A DNA stretch of 64,000 nt from Bacteroidales bacterium UBA5762. GTDB lineage: Bacteria > Bacteroidota > Bacteroidia > Bacteroidales > TTA-H9. The stretch is from contig DIEY01000098.1 in the NCBI GenBank assembly GCA_002418865.1, positions 1-64,000 on the forward strand, in the 5' to 3' direction. Of the stretch, positions 55,563-64,000 are shown one piece after another; position 1 is the first letter of the stretch, and every line of letters begins with the position of its first letter. The notes under the pieces are model-generated. The model saw only the letters and a program-made list of their open reading frames with translations. It did no database searches and was not told the origin of the DNA. The translations under genes and the position numbers were made by a program.

Positions 55563-55916
55563 AATAGGGTTGTCATGGTTTTCTGAAAAGAGAAAAACTT
55601 GAAGAAATAAGGCGATGGAATTTATTATAGGAAAACAGCTGTGGAAATGGTTAGAATAATATTCATTCGTAACTTGTGAGGTCTATTGATAAGATATCCA
55701 AGCCTCAAACCTAAGGATTTTCGAAGTTGGGTATTCACTTCACAACCTCTTTCTTTCTACCTAATTTTCTCTATTTCTTGAATTCAGTTTACTCCCTTTC
55801 ATTACTACTGTGCCATAAAAAATCATTGAACCAACCATTGAGTTGTTTATTTCAATTTTTATGGTTATAAGCATTCATGCTTTTAAAAAGTAATAACCCG
55901 ATGACTAACAGAAATT
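55563..55916. other. Convergent intergenic region
   Basis: About 354 bases between the SAM hydrolase gene and the minus-strand lipoprotein gene. An imperfect AT-rich hairpin (CCATAAAAA against TTTTTATGG) at 55817-55864 could be a terminator for the minus-strand gene. No ORF or RNA was recognised. Confidence 0.4.
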
Positions 55917-56390
55917 CTAATTAGTGATATATAACCTTCCGAAATTAGCGTCATACATGGTTTTGTATTGTTTCAGCGGAATTGTAGCCAAACTTCCTTC
56001 CATGGGTGTGCCATCGAGGAGAAGAAAACTCGATTTGCAACAGGTATCGCGTGCAATCAAGCCTGAAGGATCAATCACCAATTTCGAGCAAGGTTTATCC
56101 CAATCGTAGGTACATGTTCTCTCGAAAGCTAAATATTGATTGTCGATAACATGATAGACTATGATTCCGCGATAACCTCCTTTGATCAAGGTGTAATTTC
56201 CGGGTATATTCAGGTTTCCATACTCGATGGAGGCAGGATTGATGACGATATTTACATACACATCGGGAATGGGAGAGCTGCTGTTGTCGTCGTTGCAGCT
56301 TAAAGAAAGAAGAAGTATACAGGATACGAGAAATATGGCGGCTACACTTTTGTTAAAACTAAAATTGATATGATCAGTCAAGATGGTCAT
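55917..56390 (-). CDS. Lipoprotein with degenerate Rieske-like domain
   Basis: Small exported protein (157 aa) with a hydrophobic signal and a lipobox-like LLSLSC (Cys at residue 32). The C-terminal 100 residues look like a Rieske fold: YHVIDNQYLAFERTCTYD, then DTCCKSSFLLLDGTPMEG and a closing LATIPLKQY. In true Rieske proteins the cluster is held by CxH and CxxH. Here CTY and CKSS lack both His, so a normal [2Fe-2S] cluster is unlikely. Related Rieske-like lipoproteins occur widely in Bacteroidota. The start ATG 56390 is preceded by a perfect -7 box. Confidence 0.6.
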   Translation of the reverse strand: MTILTDHINFSFNKSVAAIFLVSCILLLSLSCNDDNSSSPIPDVYVNIVINPASIEYGNLNIPGNYTLIKGGYRGIIVYHVIDNQYLAFERTCTYDWDKPCSKLVIDPSGLIARDTCCKSSFLLLDGTPMEGSLATIPLKQYKTMYDANFGRLYITN

Positions 56391-56414
56391 CTTAAAATAT
56401 TTTCTTTAAGTTTG

Positions 56415-56422
56415 CAAAGATA
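56415..56422 (-). promoter_or_regulatory. -7 box for the Rieske-like lipoprotein gene
   Basis: Minus-strand TATCTTTG fits TAnnTTTG, 24 bases before the ATG at 56390. Confidence 0.6.
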
Positions 56423-56451
56423 ATGCCTTTATCTTGTGATGGAGGGAATAT

Positions 56452-56769
56452 ATGATGCGAAGGCGGGAATGCTGCAGAATAATGATATTGTTGACCTTAG
56501 CCATTTTAATCGGCTTTGGGTGCCGCACGCACCATAATCAAACAGTGAAGCAACAAAAAGCCATTGAAAAACGAATGGAAGAAAAGAGAAAGCAGGAACA
56601 GGCGCTTTATGAAAGTAAACTAAAAAGGCATGAAAAAATTCAAAGTGCAGAAGGGCGAAAATTAATCCAGCAAGCCAACGATCATCGCAACCAATTAGAC
56701 AAACAAAATGGCAAAAAGAAATTTTCGTTGAAAAAACTTTTTAGTGAAGATGAGCCTACTTGTAAATAG
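56452..56769 (+). CDS. Small lipoprotein with basic coiled coil, unknown
   Basis: 105-aa protein with an N-terminal hydrophobic segment (residues 10-23) ending in GFGC, a plausible lipobox with Cys24. The rest is highly charged and helical (KQQKAIEKRMEEKRKQEQAL), Lys-rich at the end. It uses a TAG stop. I recognise no named family. It lies divergent from the Rieske-like gene; no separate -7 box was found in the short gap. Confidence 0.55.
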   Translation: MMRRRECCRIMILLTLAILIGFGCRTHHNQTVKQQKAIEKRMEEKRKQEQALYESKLKRHEKIQSAEGRKLIQQANDHRNQLDKQNGKKKFSLKKLFSEDEPTCK

Positions 56770-56794
56770 AATGTGACATCACGGAGGTTTTTCC

Positions 56795-56802
56795 TATTTT
56801 TG
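56795..56802 (+). promoter_or_regulatory. -7 box for the gene at 56862
   Basis: TATTTTTG fits TAnnTTTG; the leader would be about 55 bases. Confidence 0.5.
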
Positions 56803-56861
56803 TCAAACATATCCGAACCAATGAGATTTTGTATAATTTTACCCACTAATTTGTCATTTTC

Positions 56862-57323
56862 ATGGAAGACCTGATCATTCTCCTTTTATTTGTTGCCTGG
56901 ATTGGCTACACCTTTTATAAGGAATCCGAGAAACAAAAGAAAATAAGGGAGGCTAAAACAGCCACTAAGCCTTTGGGCGAGCCCATGCAATCTGAAAATA
57001 AGAATTTTGCCCCTCAGATGGAAGACACTGAGTTTGAGACTGAAGTTCTTTCACAAGGTAGTTCGGATGACTTTCGACCCATTATGGAAAAATATTCACC
57101 GGAAAAGGTAAGTGCAGAACATGCCTCTCCTTTGGAATATATACCATTGATAGATCAAATCAATCGTCCTGATTTTACCAGTATTGAGTATAATTCGAAG
57201 AATATTTCAATACCTCAAGAGAATATAGAACAGCCAATAGAAGAAGACACATTCAGCGAGTTTTCCTTCGATTTAAAACAAGCCGTCATTTATTCAGCTA
57301 TCCTTCAAAGACCCTATGATTAA
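56862..57323 (+). CDS. Hypothetical single-pass membrane protein
   Basis: 153-aa protein with one N-terminal membrane segment (residues 3-19, LIILLLFVAWIGYTFY), a basic stretch, then a long acidic, probably disordered region. It ends in FSFDLKQAVIYSAILQRPYD. Similar endings (D-L-x-x-A-V-I-Y-S-x-I-L-x-R-x-Y) recur in short hypothetical membrane proteins of Bacteroidota, from memory, which suggests a conserved C-terminal docking motif. Function unknown. Confidence 0.6.
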   Translation: MEDLIILLLFVAWIGYTFYKESEKQKKIREAKTATKPLGEPMQSENKNFAPQMEDTEFETEVLSQGSSDDFRPIMEKYSPEKVSAEHASPLEYIPLIDQINRPDFTSIEYNSKNISIPQENIEQPIEEDTFSEFSFDLKQAVIYSAILQRPYD

Positions 57324-57438
57324 AAACAGAAATCTAATAGATGACAAAATTTTTACAAAGTATCCTAAGGTTTATAATTAACTATAAATCAAGAAGAAGA
57401 AATAATTGAAATGCTTTTTAACTTTTTAATGGCAACTT

Positions 57439-57446
57439 TATGTTTG
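57439..57446 (+). promoter_or_regulatory. -7 box for the TonB receptor gene
   Basis: TATGTTTG fits TAnnTTTG; the leader is about 70 bases to the ATG at 57521. Confidence 0.55.
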
Positions 57447-57520
57447 TAAAATAAATATAAATCTTTCTAATTTTACCGACTTTAAATGCACAACGCAAAT
57501 CATCAATAAATCTATCTGGT

Positions 57521-60500
57521 ATGATAAGAAAACTACTATTCACACTGGGTCTTGTACTGGCAGCCCAAGTGCTGGTATTTTCCCAGGCAACGGGTACCCT
57601 GAGGGGGAAAATTACTGACAAGGAGACGAAAGAACCCATACCATTTGCCAATGTAGTTATAGAAATGAATGGTGTGCAAGCAGGTGGTGCTACTTCTGAT
57701 TTCGAAGGGAATTATGTCATTAAACCCATCACACCTGGGAAATATGATATAAGGTGTTCTTACGTTGGTTACAAAACTCTTTTAACCAAAGGTCTCATCA
57801 TTGGTGCTGGGAAGATTGAATTTTATAATATTGAATTGGAGCCTACTACAGTAGCCTTGAGCGAAATAGAGGTTACAAGCTATAAAGTTCCTCTTATTGA
57901 GAAGGACCAGACTTCAGTAGGGGCCACAGTAACTTCGGAGCAAATCGACAAAATGCCAAACCGATCTGCTACGGCAGTTGCAGTAACCATAGGAGGTGTG
58001 TTCTCAGCCGATGGTGAGCGTGGAAGTGTGAGAGGTGCACGAAGTGAGGCTACTGTAACTTACATAGATGGTGTTAAAGTTACTGGTTCGGCTAGTTTAC
58101 CACCTTCTGCTATCGAACAAGTTTCGGTTATTATTTCGGGTTTACCTGCTCAATATGGAGATGCTACTTCTGGGGTCATCAACGTTACCACTAAGGGCCC
58201 TTCGAATATTTATGCTGGAGGTTTCGAGGCCCAAACCTCTGAATTGCTCGATAATTTTGGGTATAACCGATTTGGATTTAATCTCCAAGGCCCCATCATC
58301 CGAAAAAAAAATAAGGAAACTGGAGAATCGAGAAGCATATTGGGATTCTTCCTGGCTGGTGATTTGACCCTTCAGGGAGATGCTGCCCCAAGTCCAATAG
58401 GTAGATGGAAGGTAAAGGACGATGTACTGCAATACCTTAAAGAAAATCCACTTCGTCCTACCGGCTTAGGTTATGGAACCTATCCCAACGCTGCATTTTT
58501 GGGTCCTAATGATTTGGAACACGTAAAAAGTTCACAAAACGCTGATGCCTTTAGTATTAATCTCTCTGGGAAAATCGATCTGCGCTTAACTAATACTACA
58601 AATTTTACATTGGGAGGGTCAACGGTTTATTATAAAAGCAATGCCTTTGGATATTCACGTTCTTTGATGAATTGGGAGAACAACCCCTATCACGATGAAT
58701 TAACTTATCGTGGCTATGCCAGATTTACTCAAAGGTTTCCCACTTCAGCCGATAGTAGATCTCTCATTAAAAATGTATATTATAGCCTGCAAGCTGATTT
58801 CACCAAGTTTCATTCAAAAAACCAAAGTGCCCAACATAAAGATAATCTCTTCAAATATGGATATTTGGGGAGATTCGATACTTATACCATGCGTTCCTAC
58901 GAATTGGGAGGCGATACTATCAACGGGCAAGTTTATAGTAATGTTTATATTCATAATGGATATAGGGATACTATGGTTACTTTCCAGCCATCCGATTTCA
59001 ATAGAGACTTGGCACGTTACACCGAAACTTATTACAATTTTTATCCCGATGTAACAGGCAACTGGGAAAATTTCGACCAAATACTTTTGGGTGGGGGTTA
59101 TATAAACGGAATGAGCCCCGATGCTATTTATTCTCTTTGGCAAGCACCTGGAACAGTTTATAATGGTTATAATGAATATGATGCCAATCAGATTGGATTC
59201 AATGGTATGTTTTCTGCCGATATTGGGAACCATGAAGTTCAATTTGGAATACAGTACGAACAAAGAAGTGAAAGCTACTTTGCTTATGCTCCTGTTAATT
59301 TTTGGCAGCTGATGCGAGGTCTTACTAACTTCCATATCCGTGAACTCGATAAATCCAATCCCGTTCTTGTTTCCCGTGATGGAGTCTTCCAAGATACTAT
59401 TTATTATTATAGAAAGTATGATGCTAATTCTCAGCGTACTTTCGACCGTAATTTGCGCAAGAAATTAGGTCTTCCTGTTGATGGTCTCGACTTTATTAAT
59501 ATAGATTCTTATGATTTTGCCTCCAAAACCATCAATTATTACGACAAAGATGGGAATTTGAAAACTGTTACCATGGGCGAGGACTTATTTGATGTGAGCC
59601 TTTTTAGCGCCGATGAATTACTTAATGGTGGCAATTCTTATGTAGCTTATTATGGATATGACTATACTGGTAAAAAGCTCACTTCTCAACCCTCTTTCGA
59701 GGACTTTCTGACGAAGAAAAATGCCGATGGTGATTTTCTGCGCGAAGTTCCTGCCTTTCAACCCAATTACTTCGCTGGATATATTCAAGACAAATTTGCA
59801 TTTAAAGATTTGATATTTAATGTAGGTGTGCGCGTCGACCGTTTTGATGCCAATCAATTGGTGCTGAAAGATCCTTATTCTATCTATCCGACACTTTCGG
59901 TTAAGGAGGTACAAAAGATTGGAGATCAGTCAATTACCCATCCAGGGAACATGGGGCCAGATTATGTAGTATATGTTGACAATGCGACCAATCCTACTTC
60001 CATCACGGGTTACCGCAGTGGAAGCGTGTGGTACAATGCCAGCGGTATCGAAATTGCCGATCCTTACATTTTGGATGCCGGTTCGGGAGTAACTCCCTAT
60101 CTACGAAATCCATCTAACCAAACTCTGCAAAAGGAGGCATTGCAGGATTATGAGCCCCAATGGGCTATCATGCCACGTATTTCATTCTCCTTTCCTATTT
60201 CCGAAGAAGCATTGTTCTTCGCTCATTACGACATACTTACCCAGCGTCCGCAAGGGCAAAACCGTTTCGATATCACCGATTATTACTTTTTTAGAACCCG
60301 TGGCACTACCCTCGATAACCCAAATCTGAAATCCCCTAAGACTATTGACTATGAATTAGGTTTCAAGCAGAGATTGACTAACTCATCAGCCCTTACCTTA
60401 TCGGCTTACTATAAAGAAATAAGGAATGAGATTCAGATTTATCGCTACTCAGGAGCTTATCCTCGTGATTATGTTTCTTATAACAACATCGACTTTGGAA

Positions 60501-61234
60501 CTGTTAAAGGATTTACGGTTTCTTATGATTTAAGACGTACTAGTAACGTAACCTTGCGTGGTTCTTATACTTTGCAGTTTGCTGATGGGACGGGTTCGAG
60601 TCCCACTACTGCAGCAGCTTTGATAGCAGCTCGACTTCCAAATCTTCGTACTCCTATGCCTCTTGCATGGGATAGACGCCACAGCTTCAATGTCAATATC
60701 GATTACCGTTATGGAGAAGGGAAAGAATATAATGGACCTCGTATCAACCGTAAAAACAAGCCACCTATTGAATTGCTCAGAAATACCGGCATAAATTTCA
60801 CAGTTATCGGTGGTTCAGGAACACCCTATACCCGCTCTGAAAATATTACTTCAGCCATTAGCGGTGGTACCCGCTTATTAAAAGGTAGTTTCTATGGTTC
60901 ACGACTACCATGGCAATTTAGAATCGATGCTAAACTCGACAAAGACATCAATATTGTATGGAAAAAGAATGAAGGTGAGAAACCTAAGGAATCGATGTTG
61001 AATATTTATTTACAGATGCTTAATATTTTTAATTTCAAGAATGTTATGGCTGTATATCCCGCTACGGGTAACCCCGACGACGATGGTTATCTCGCTGCCG
61101 CCGAATGGCAAAGGGAAATTAATCAGCAACTGAATCCCGATACCTACCGCCAACTCTATCAAATTTATATCAATAATCCCGATAATTACAGCAGCCCGAG
61201 AATGATTCGTCTTGGATTGATTTTTAACTTTTAA
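57521..61234 (+). CDS. TonB-dependent outer-membrane receptor with CarboxypepD_reg domain
   Basis: Outer-membrane receptor of 1237 aa. The signal peptide covers residues 1-21 (ending VFSQ). A carboxypeptidase-regulatory-like domain follows (residues about 25-110, GTLRGKITDKETKEPIPFAN). The plug domain spans about 125-230 (MPNRSATAVAVTIGGVFSAD, YIDGVKV, SGLPAQYGDATSGVINVTTK). The remaining 1000 residues are the barrel, closing with RMIRLGLIFNF, a terminal aromatic as needed for barrel assembly. No SusD partner follows; instead a large secreted protein gene comes 60 bases downstream. The substrate is unknown. Confidence 0.93.
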   Translation: MIRKLLFTLGLVLAAQVLVFSQATGTLRGKITDKETKEPIPFANVVIEMNGVQAGGATSDFEGNYVIKPITPGKYDIRCSYVGYKTLLTKGLIIGAGKIEFYNIELEPTTVALSEIEVTSYKVPLIEKDQTSVGATVTSEQIDKMPNRSATAVAVTIGGVFSADGERGSVRGARSEATVTYIDGVKVTGSASLPPSAIEQVSVIISGLPAQYGDATSGVINVTTKGPSNIYAGGFEAQTSELLDNFGYNRFGFNLQGPIIRKKNKETGESRSILGFFLAGDLTLQGDAAPSPIGRWKVKDDVLQYLKENPLRPTGLGYGTYPNAAFLGPNDLEHVKSSQNADAFSINLSGKIDLRLTNTTNFTLGGSTVYYKSNAFGYSRSLMNWENNPYHDELTYRGYARFTQRFPTSADSRSLIKNVYYSLQADFTKFHSKNQSAQHKDNLFKYGYLGRFDTYTMRSYELGGDTINGQVYSNVYIHNGYRDTMVTFQPSDFNRDLARYTETYYNFYPDVTGNWENFDQILLGGGYINGMSPDAIYSLWQAPGTVYNGYNEYDANQIGFNGMFSADIGNHEVQFGIQYEQRSESYFAYAPVNFWQLMRGLTNFHIRELDKSNPVLVSRDGVFQDTIYYYRKYDANSQRTFDRNLRKKLGLPVDGLDFINIDSYDFASKTINYYDKDGNLKTVTMGEDLFDVSLFSADELLNGGNSYVAYYGYDYTGKKLTSQPSFEDFLTKKNADGDFLREVPAFQPNYFAGYIQDKFAFKDLIFNVGVRVDRFDANQLVLKDPYSIYPTLSVKEVQKIGDQSITHPGNMGPDYVVYVDNATNPTSITGYRSGSVWYNASGIEIADPYILDAGSGVTPYLRNPSNQTLQKEALQDYEPQWAIMPRISFSFPISEEALFFAHYDILTQRPQGQNRFDITDYYFFRTRGTTLDNPNLKSPKTIDYELGFKQRLTNSSALTLSAYYKEIRNEIQIYRYSGAYPRDYVSYNNIDFGTVKGFTVSYDLRRTSNVTLRGSYTLQFADGTGSSPTTAAALIAARLPNLRTPMPLAWDRRHSFNVNIDYRYGEGKEYNGPRINRKNKPPIELLRNTGINFTVIGGSGTPYTRSENITSAISGGTRLLKGSFYGSRLPWQFRIDAKLDKDINIVWKKNEGEKPKESMLNIYLQMLNIFNFKNVMAVYPATGNPDDDGYLAAAEWQREINQQLNPDTYRQLYQIYINNPDNYSSPRMIRLGLIFNF

Positions 61235-61294
61235 ATTCCATTAAATGGTCAATTTGTTAGCTTTGATTGGAAAATAAATAAAATAAAGAATAAG

Positions 61295-64000
61295 ATGAAA
61301 ATGTATCAACGCATTCTACTAATCACCACAATCGCTTCTTTCATCAGTATAAATATGTTTGGGAAAGAATTTGTGGGCAATAAACTAAAGCAATCGAAAG
61401 ATGTTAAAGCAAGTACTGCAGGATGTACTGGAGCTTCGGCTTATCAATTCCTCGATATTAATAATGTGAGGTGCCGTATCAACACTGGGGGCGATATGTG
61501 GTGGAACCTCGATACAGGTGGTGGTGGGGGTATTCCTCAATATTTTATTCCGGCCAATACTACTAAAACTTCCCTTTTTGCGGCCTCTCTATGGATTGGA
61601 GGTCTTGATATTAACGATCAATTAAAATTAGCGGCTATGCGATTTAGGCAAGTTGGGAATGACTACTGGACCGGGCCTTTAACTATCGATGGTACAGCCG
61701 CAGTTGATGCCGATGTATGTGCCGAATATGATAAATTTTTTATTATCACTCGTGCCGAAGTAGACGAATTTCTCGGATGGTGGTATAGTACGAATCGCTC
61801 TGAAGAATACCCTGGCTATAGTATCCCCAAATCCATTATGGAATGGCCAGCTCATGGAGATCCTAGTAGGTTCCAGAGTTATTATCTGGCACCTTTCTAC
61901 GACATGGATGGAAATGGTGAATATGATCCTAACCAGGGTGATTATCCTTACTATGATATCCCTAATGAACTTTGCCATAGCCCCGTTCAGACTATGGAAG
62001 GAGTCAATGGTATCGTAAAAGGTAGTGTTTTAGCCGACCAGGTCATTAAAGGCGATAAAACTTTTTGGTGGGTTTTCAACGATAAGGGGAATATACATAC
62101 CGAATCGAGTGGCCAGGCCATCGGGCTCGAAATACGTGCCCAAGCCTTTGGTTTCGCTACTAACGACGAAATCAACAACATGACTTTTTATAGCTATGAA
62201 ATTATTAACCGTTCTACATTTTCATTAACCCAAACCTACTTTGCTCCTTGGACCGATGCCGACCTTGGATATGCCTGGGACGATTACGTTGGATGTGATG
62301 TTTTAAGAGGAATGGGTTATGCCTATAATGGTAAAGCAGTAGATGGTACGGGACAAGTTGAAGCTTATGGCGATCAACCTCCTGCCGTCGGAATCGATTT
62401 CTTTCAGGGTCCTTATCTTGATCCCGATGGCTATGATAACCCATCTTTCTTAGCCGATGGTGTTCTTGGACCTTCATTTAATGGAGATTGTTCCATTGTG
62501 AACTTCGACTCAACTGTTATTGTGATGACTTATGGCAAACCCGGAGAAGAAAAAACAGGTAATTTTATGGTCAGGAGTGCAGCTATTAATGGAGTGAACT
62601 TTGGGAATGGGATTGTTGATGATGAACGTTTTGGAATGCGTCGGTTTGTTTATCACAATAATGACCAATCTGTTCAGGGCGATCCTGATATCGCTCCCGA
62701 ATATTATAACTTTTTACGTGGTATATGGAAAGATAATACAAAAATGATTTATGGAGGAAATGCACACCCTAGCAATCCCGGTGCTGTTGGACCCGAAACC
62801 GACTTCATGTTTCCCGGTGATTCAGACCCATGCAACTGGGGTACTCGTGGTGCTCCCCCTAACGGAGGTTATAATCAGAATAATCTTTACTGGACTGAAG
62901 TAACTGCAGGTAATTCTCCTTCTGACCGTCGTTTCGTTCAATCGGCTGGTCCTTTTACTTTGGAACCTGGGGCCGTCAATTATATTACCTTTGGCGTTCC
63001 TTGGGCTCGAGCCATCTCTGGCGGTCCTTTAGCTTCCGTCGAACTCCTTCGAGTAGTTGATGACAAATGCCAAGCTCTTTTCGACAATTGCTTCAAAGTG
63101 CTCGACGGCCCCGATGCCCCTGACCTCACTATTCAGGAACTCGACCGTGAACTCCTCATTTACATCTCCAATAAAAAAACTTCCAATAATTTCCGTGAAG
63201 GCTATGCCGAACGTGATATCACTATCAAAACTGGTGATTCACTCTACCGCTTCGAGGGTTACCAGATATTTCAATTGAAGGATGCTTCAGTTTCGGTCGA
63301 AAGCATACACGATCCTGCTAAGGCAAGATTGATATTTCAATGCGATGTTCGTAATGGAGTTACAAAACTGGTTAATCATTATCCCGATCAAGCCATAGGC
63401 TACAGCGTACCTGTAGTTGAAGTAGTTGGTGGTGATAACGGTATTAATCATGTATTCAGAATTACAGAAGATGCATTTGCTACAGGTGATAATCGTCTGG
63501 TTAATCACAAACAATATTATTATTTAGCTATTGCATACGCCTACAATGAATATAAAAAATATACTATAGAACCAACAGGTCTGGATGGTCAGAAAAAACC
63601 TTATCTGGCTGGTCGTAAAAATATAAAGGTTTACACCGGTATTCCACATAAAACTGTAAATGGTTTGGTTACACAATCTAATTTTGGAGATGGTCCTGTA
63701 ATTACCAGGCTTCAGGGACAAGGAAATGGTGGCATGTCATTGGAACTTTCGCAAGCTACCATTGATGAAATTCTTTCTAAACCCATGGCTTCGAATGAAA
63801 ATACTTACGGAGGTGAGGATTATCCCATTGCCTACCAACTTGTTTATGAGGCTGGACAGGGTCCTCTCAACATCAGTGTTATCGATCCATTAAATGTTAA
63901 AAAAGGAAAATTTAGTTTACAATTCGTAAGGAATGTCGAACAGAATGGTGTATTGACGAATGCGGCCTGGATTATGCGTGATGAAGAAGGTAATGTATAT
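61295..64000 (+). CDS. Very large secreted protein, 3' end beyond window
   Basis: An uninterrupted frame of 902 codons from ATG 61295 to the end of the window. The N-terminus is a signal peptide (MKMYQRILLITTIASFISI). Shortly after comes YQFLDINNVRCRINTGGDMW and then SLFAASLWIGGLD, the hallmark of a family of very large secreted Bacteroidota proteins that usually end in a type IX sorting tail; the tail itself is off-window. A calcium-loop-like DMDGNGEYDPNQGDYP lies near residue 205. It is probably in one operon with the TonB receptor. Function unknown; a surface partner of the receptor is an inference. Confidence 0.8.
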   Translation, partial: MKMYQRILLITTIASFISINMFGKEFVGNKLKQSKDVKASTAGCTGASAYQFLDINNVRCRINTGGDMWWNLDTGGGGGIPQYFIPANTTKTSLFAASLWIGGLDINDQLKLAAMRFRQVGNDYWTGPLTIDGTAAVDADVCAEYDKFFIITRAEVDEFLGWWYSTNRSEEYPGYSIPKSIMEWPAHGDPSRFQSYYLAPFYDMDGNGEYDPNQGDYPYYDIPNELCHSPVQTMEGVNGIVKGSVLADQVIKGDKTFWWVFNDKGNIHTESSGQAIGLEIRAQAFGFATNDEINNMTFYSYEIINRSTFSLTQTYFAPWTDADLGYAWDDYVGCDVLRGMGYAYNGKAVDGTGQVEAYGDQPPAVGIDFFQGPYLDPDGYDNPSFLADGVLGPSFNGDCSIVNFDSTVIVMTYGKPGEEKTGNFMVRSAAINGVNFGNGIVDDERFGMRRFVYHNNDQSVQGDPDIAPEYYNFLRGIWKDNTKMIYGGNAHPSNPGAVGPETDFMFPGDSDPCNWGTRGAPPNGGYNQNNLYWTEVTAGNSPSDRRFVQSAGPFTLEPGAVNYITFGVPWARAISGGPLASVELLRVVDDKCQALFDNCFKVLDGPDAPDLTIQELDRELLIYISNKKTSNNFREGYAERDITIKTGDSLYRFEGYQIFQLKDASVSVESIHDPAKARLIFQCDVRNGVTKLVNHYPDQAIGYSVPVVEVVGGDNGINHVFRITEDAFATGDNRLVNHKQYYYLAIAYAYNEYKKYTIEPTGLDGQKKPYLAGRKNIKVYTGIPHKTVNGLVTQSNFGDGPVITRLQGQGNGGMSLELSQATIDEILSKPMASNENTYGGEDYPIAYQLVYEAGQGPLNISVIDPLNVKKGKFSLQFVRNVEQNGVLTNAAWIMRDEEGNVY

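Noticed and set aside
58814..59392. 192-codon open frame antisense to the TonB receptor gene
   Set aside because: It lies wholly inside a clear receptor gene, has no promoter box or family features, and its Ile/Ser-rich composition is that expected from the complement.

Overview
The window is a chromosomal segment of a low-GC member of the Bacteroidota, probably Bacteroidia; the exact lineage cannot be fixed from the sequence. The evidence is of several kinds. At least 23 genes are preceded by the phylum's sigma-A -7 box TAnnTTTG, and Shine-Dalgarno sequences are mostly absent. The gene families are typical of the phylum: S46 dipeptidyl-peptidase, DUF4834, DUF6427, DUF5916, a CarboxypepD_reg-type TonB receptor, type IX secretion tails, YwqK/MORN lipoprotein and Cbp1-type lipoprotein. 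The gene content is mainly housekeeping. There are no phage, plasmid, CRISPR or rRNA loci, and only one small patch of insertion-sequence debris.

Layout. 0.2-12.3 kb: S46 peptidase, ROK protein, nadD-tag (overlapping), alkaline phosphatase, Ca2+-type P-ATPase, TSUP permease and a beta-propeller lipoprotein. 12.6-15.6 kb: initiator tRNA, then era, der and an S4-domain gene. 15.6-22.5 kb, all minus strand: DUF5916 outer-membrane-type protein, rRNA methyltransferase with DUF4834, rpmH (short, easily missed), pepD and rsmG. 22.6-23.9 kb: glucosaminidase and ppnP. 24-29.9 kb: a large membrane-anchored propeller protein, then rnhB-DUF6427-polysaccharide deacetylase. 30-38 kb: dnaX, a broken Omp28-like type IX secretion gene, recX-prfB (with the RF2 programmed frameshift) and gyrB. 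38.3-43.6 kb: M16 peptidase, debris of two insertion sequences, Cbp1-like lipoprotein, MORN lipoprotein. 43.6-48.7 kb, minus strand: pyrC, a polyprenol-phosphate mannosyltransferase, prfA-pyrF and pdxJ. 48.9-52.6 kb: a histidine-rich exported protein divergent from a histidine kinase/response regulator pair. 52.7-57.3 kb: phoH-purC, SAM hydrolase and three small envelope proteins. 57.5-64 kb: a TonB-dependent receptor followed by a very large secreted protein that runs off the window.

Functional themes are translation and its fidelity (era, der, RF1, RF2, L34, rsmG, rlmI-like, fMet tRNA), replication and repair (dnaX, gyrB, recX, rnhB, tag), nucleotide and cofactor synthesis (pyrC, pyrF, purC, nadD, pdxJ, ppnP), and cell-envelope and peptide metabolism.

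The points most worth a second look are: two nonsense codons confined to the signal-peptide region of the Omp28-like gene; an A_AAA_AAA slippery heptamer in the dnaX linker; the RF2 frameshift site with a perfect AGGAGG; two genes whose -7 box lies 5 bases from the ATG (likely leaderless); and the His-rich protein/two-component pair. No clearly new multi-gene system is evident.
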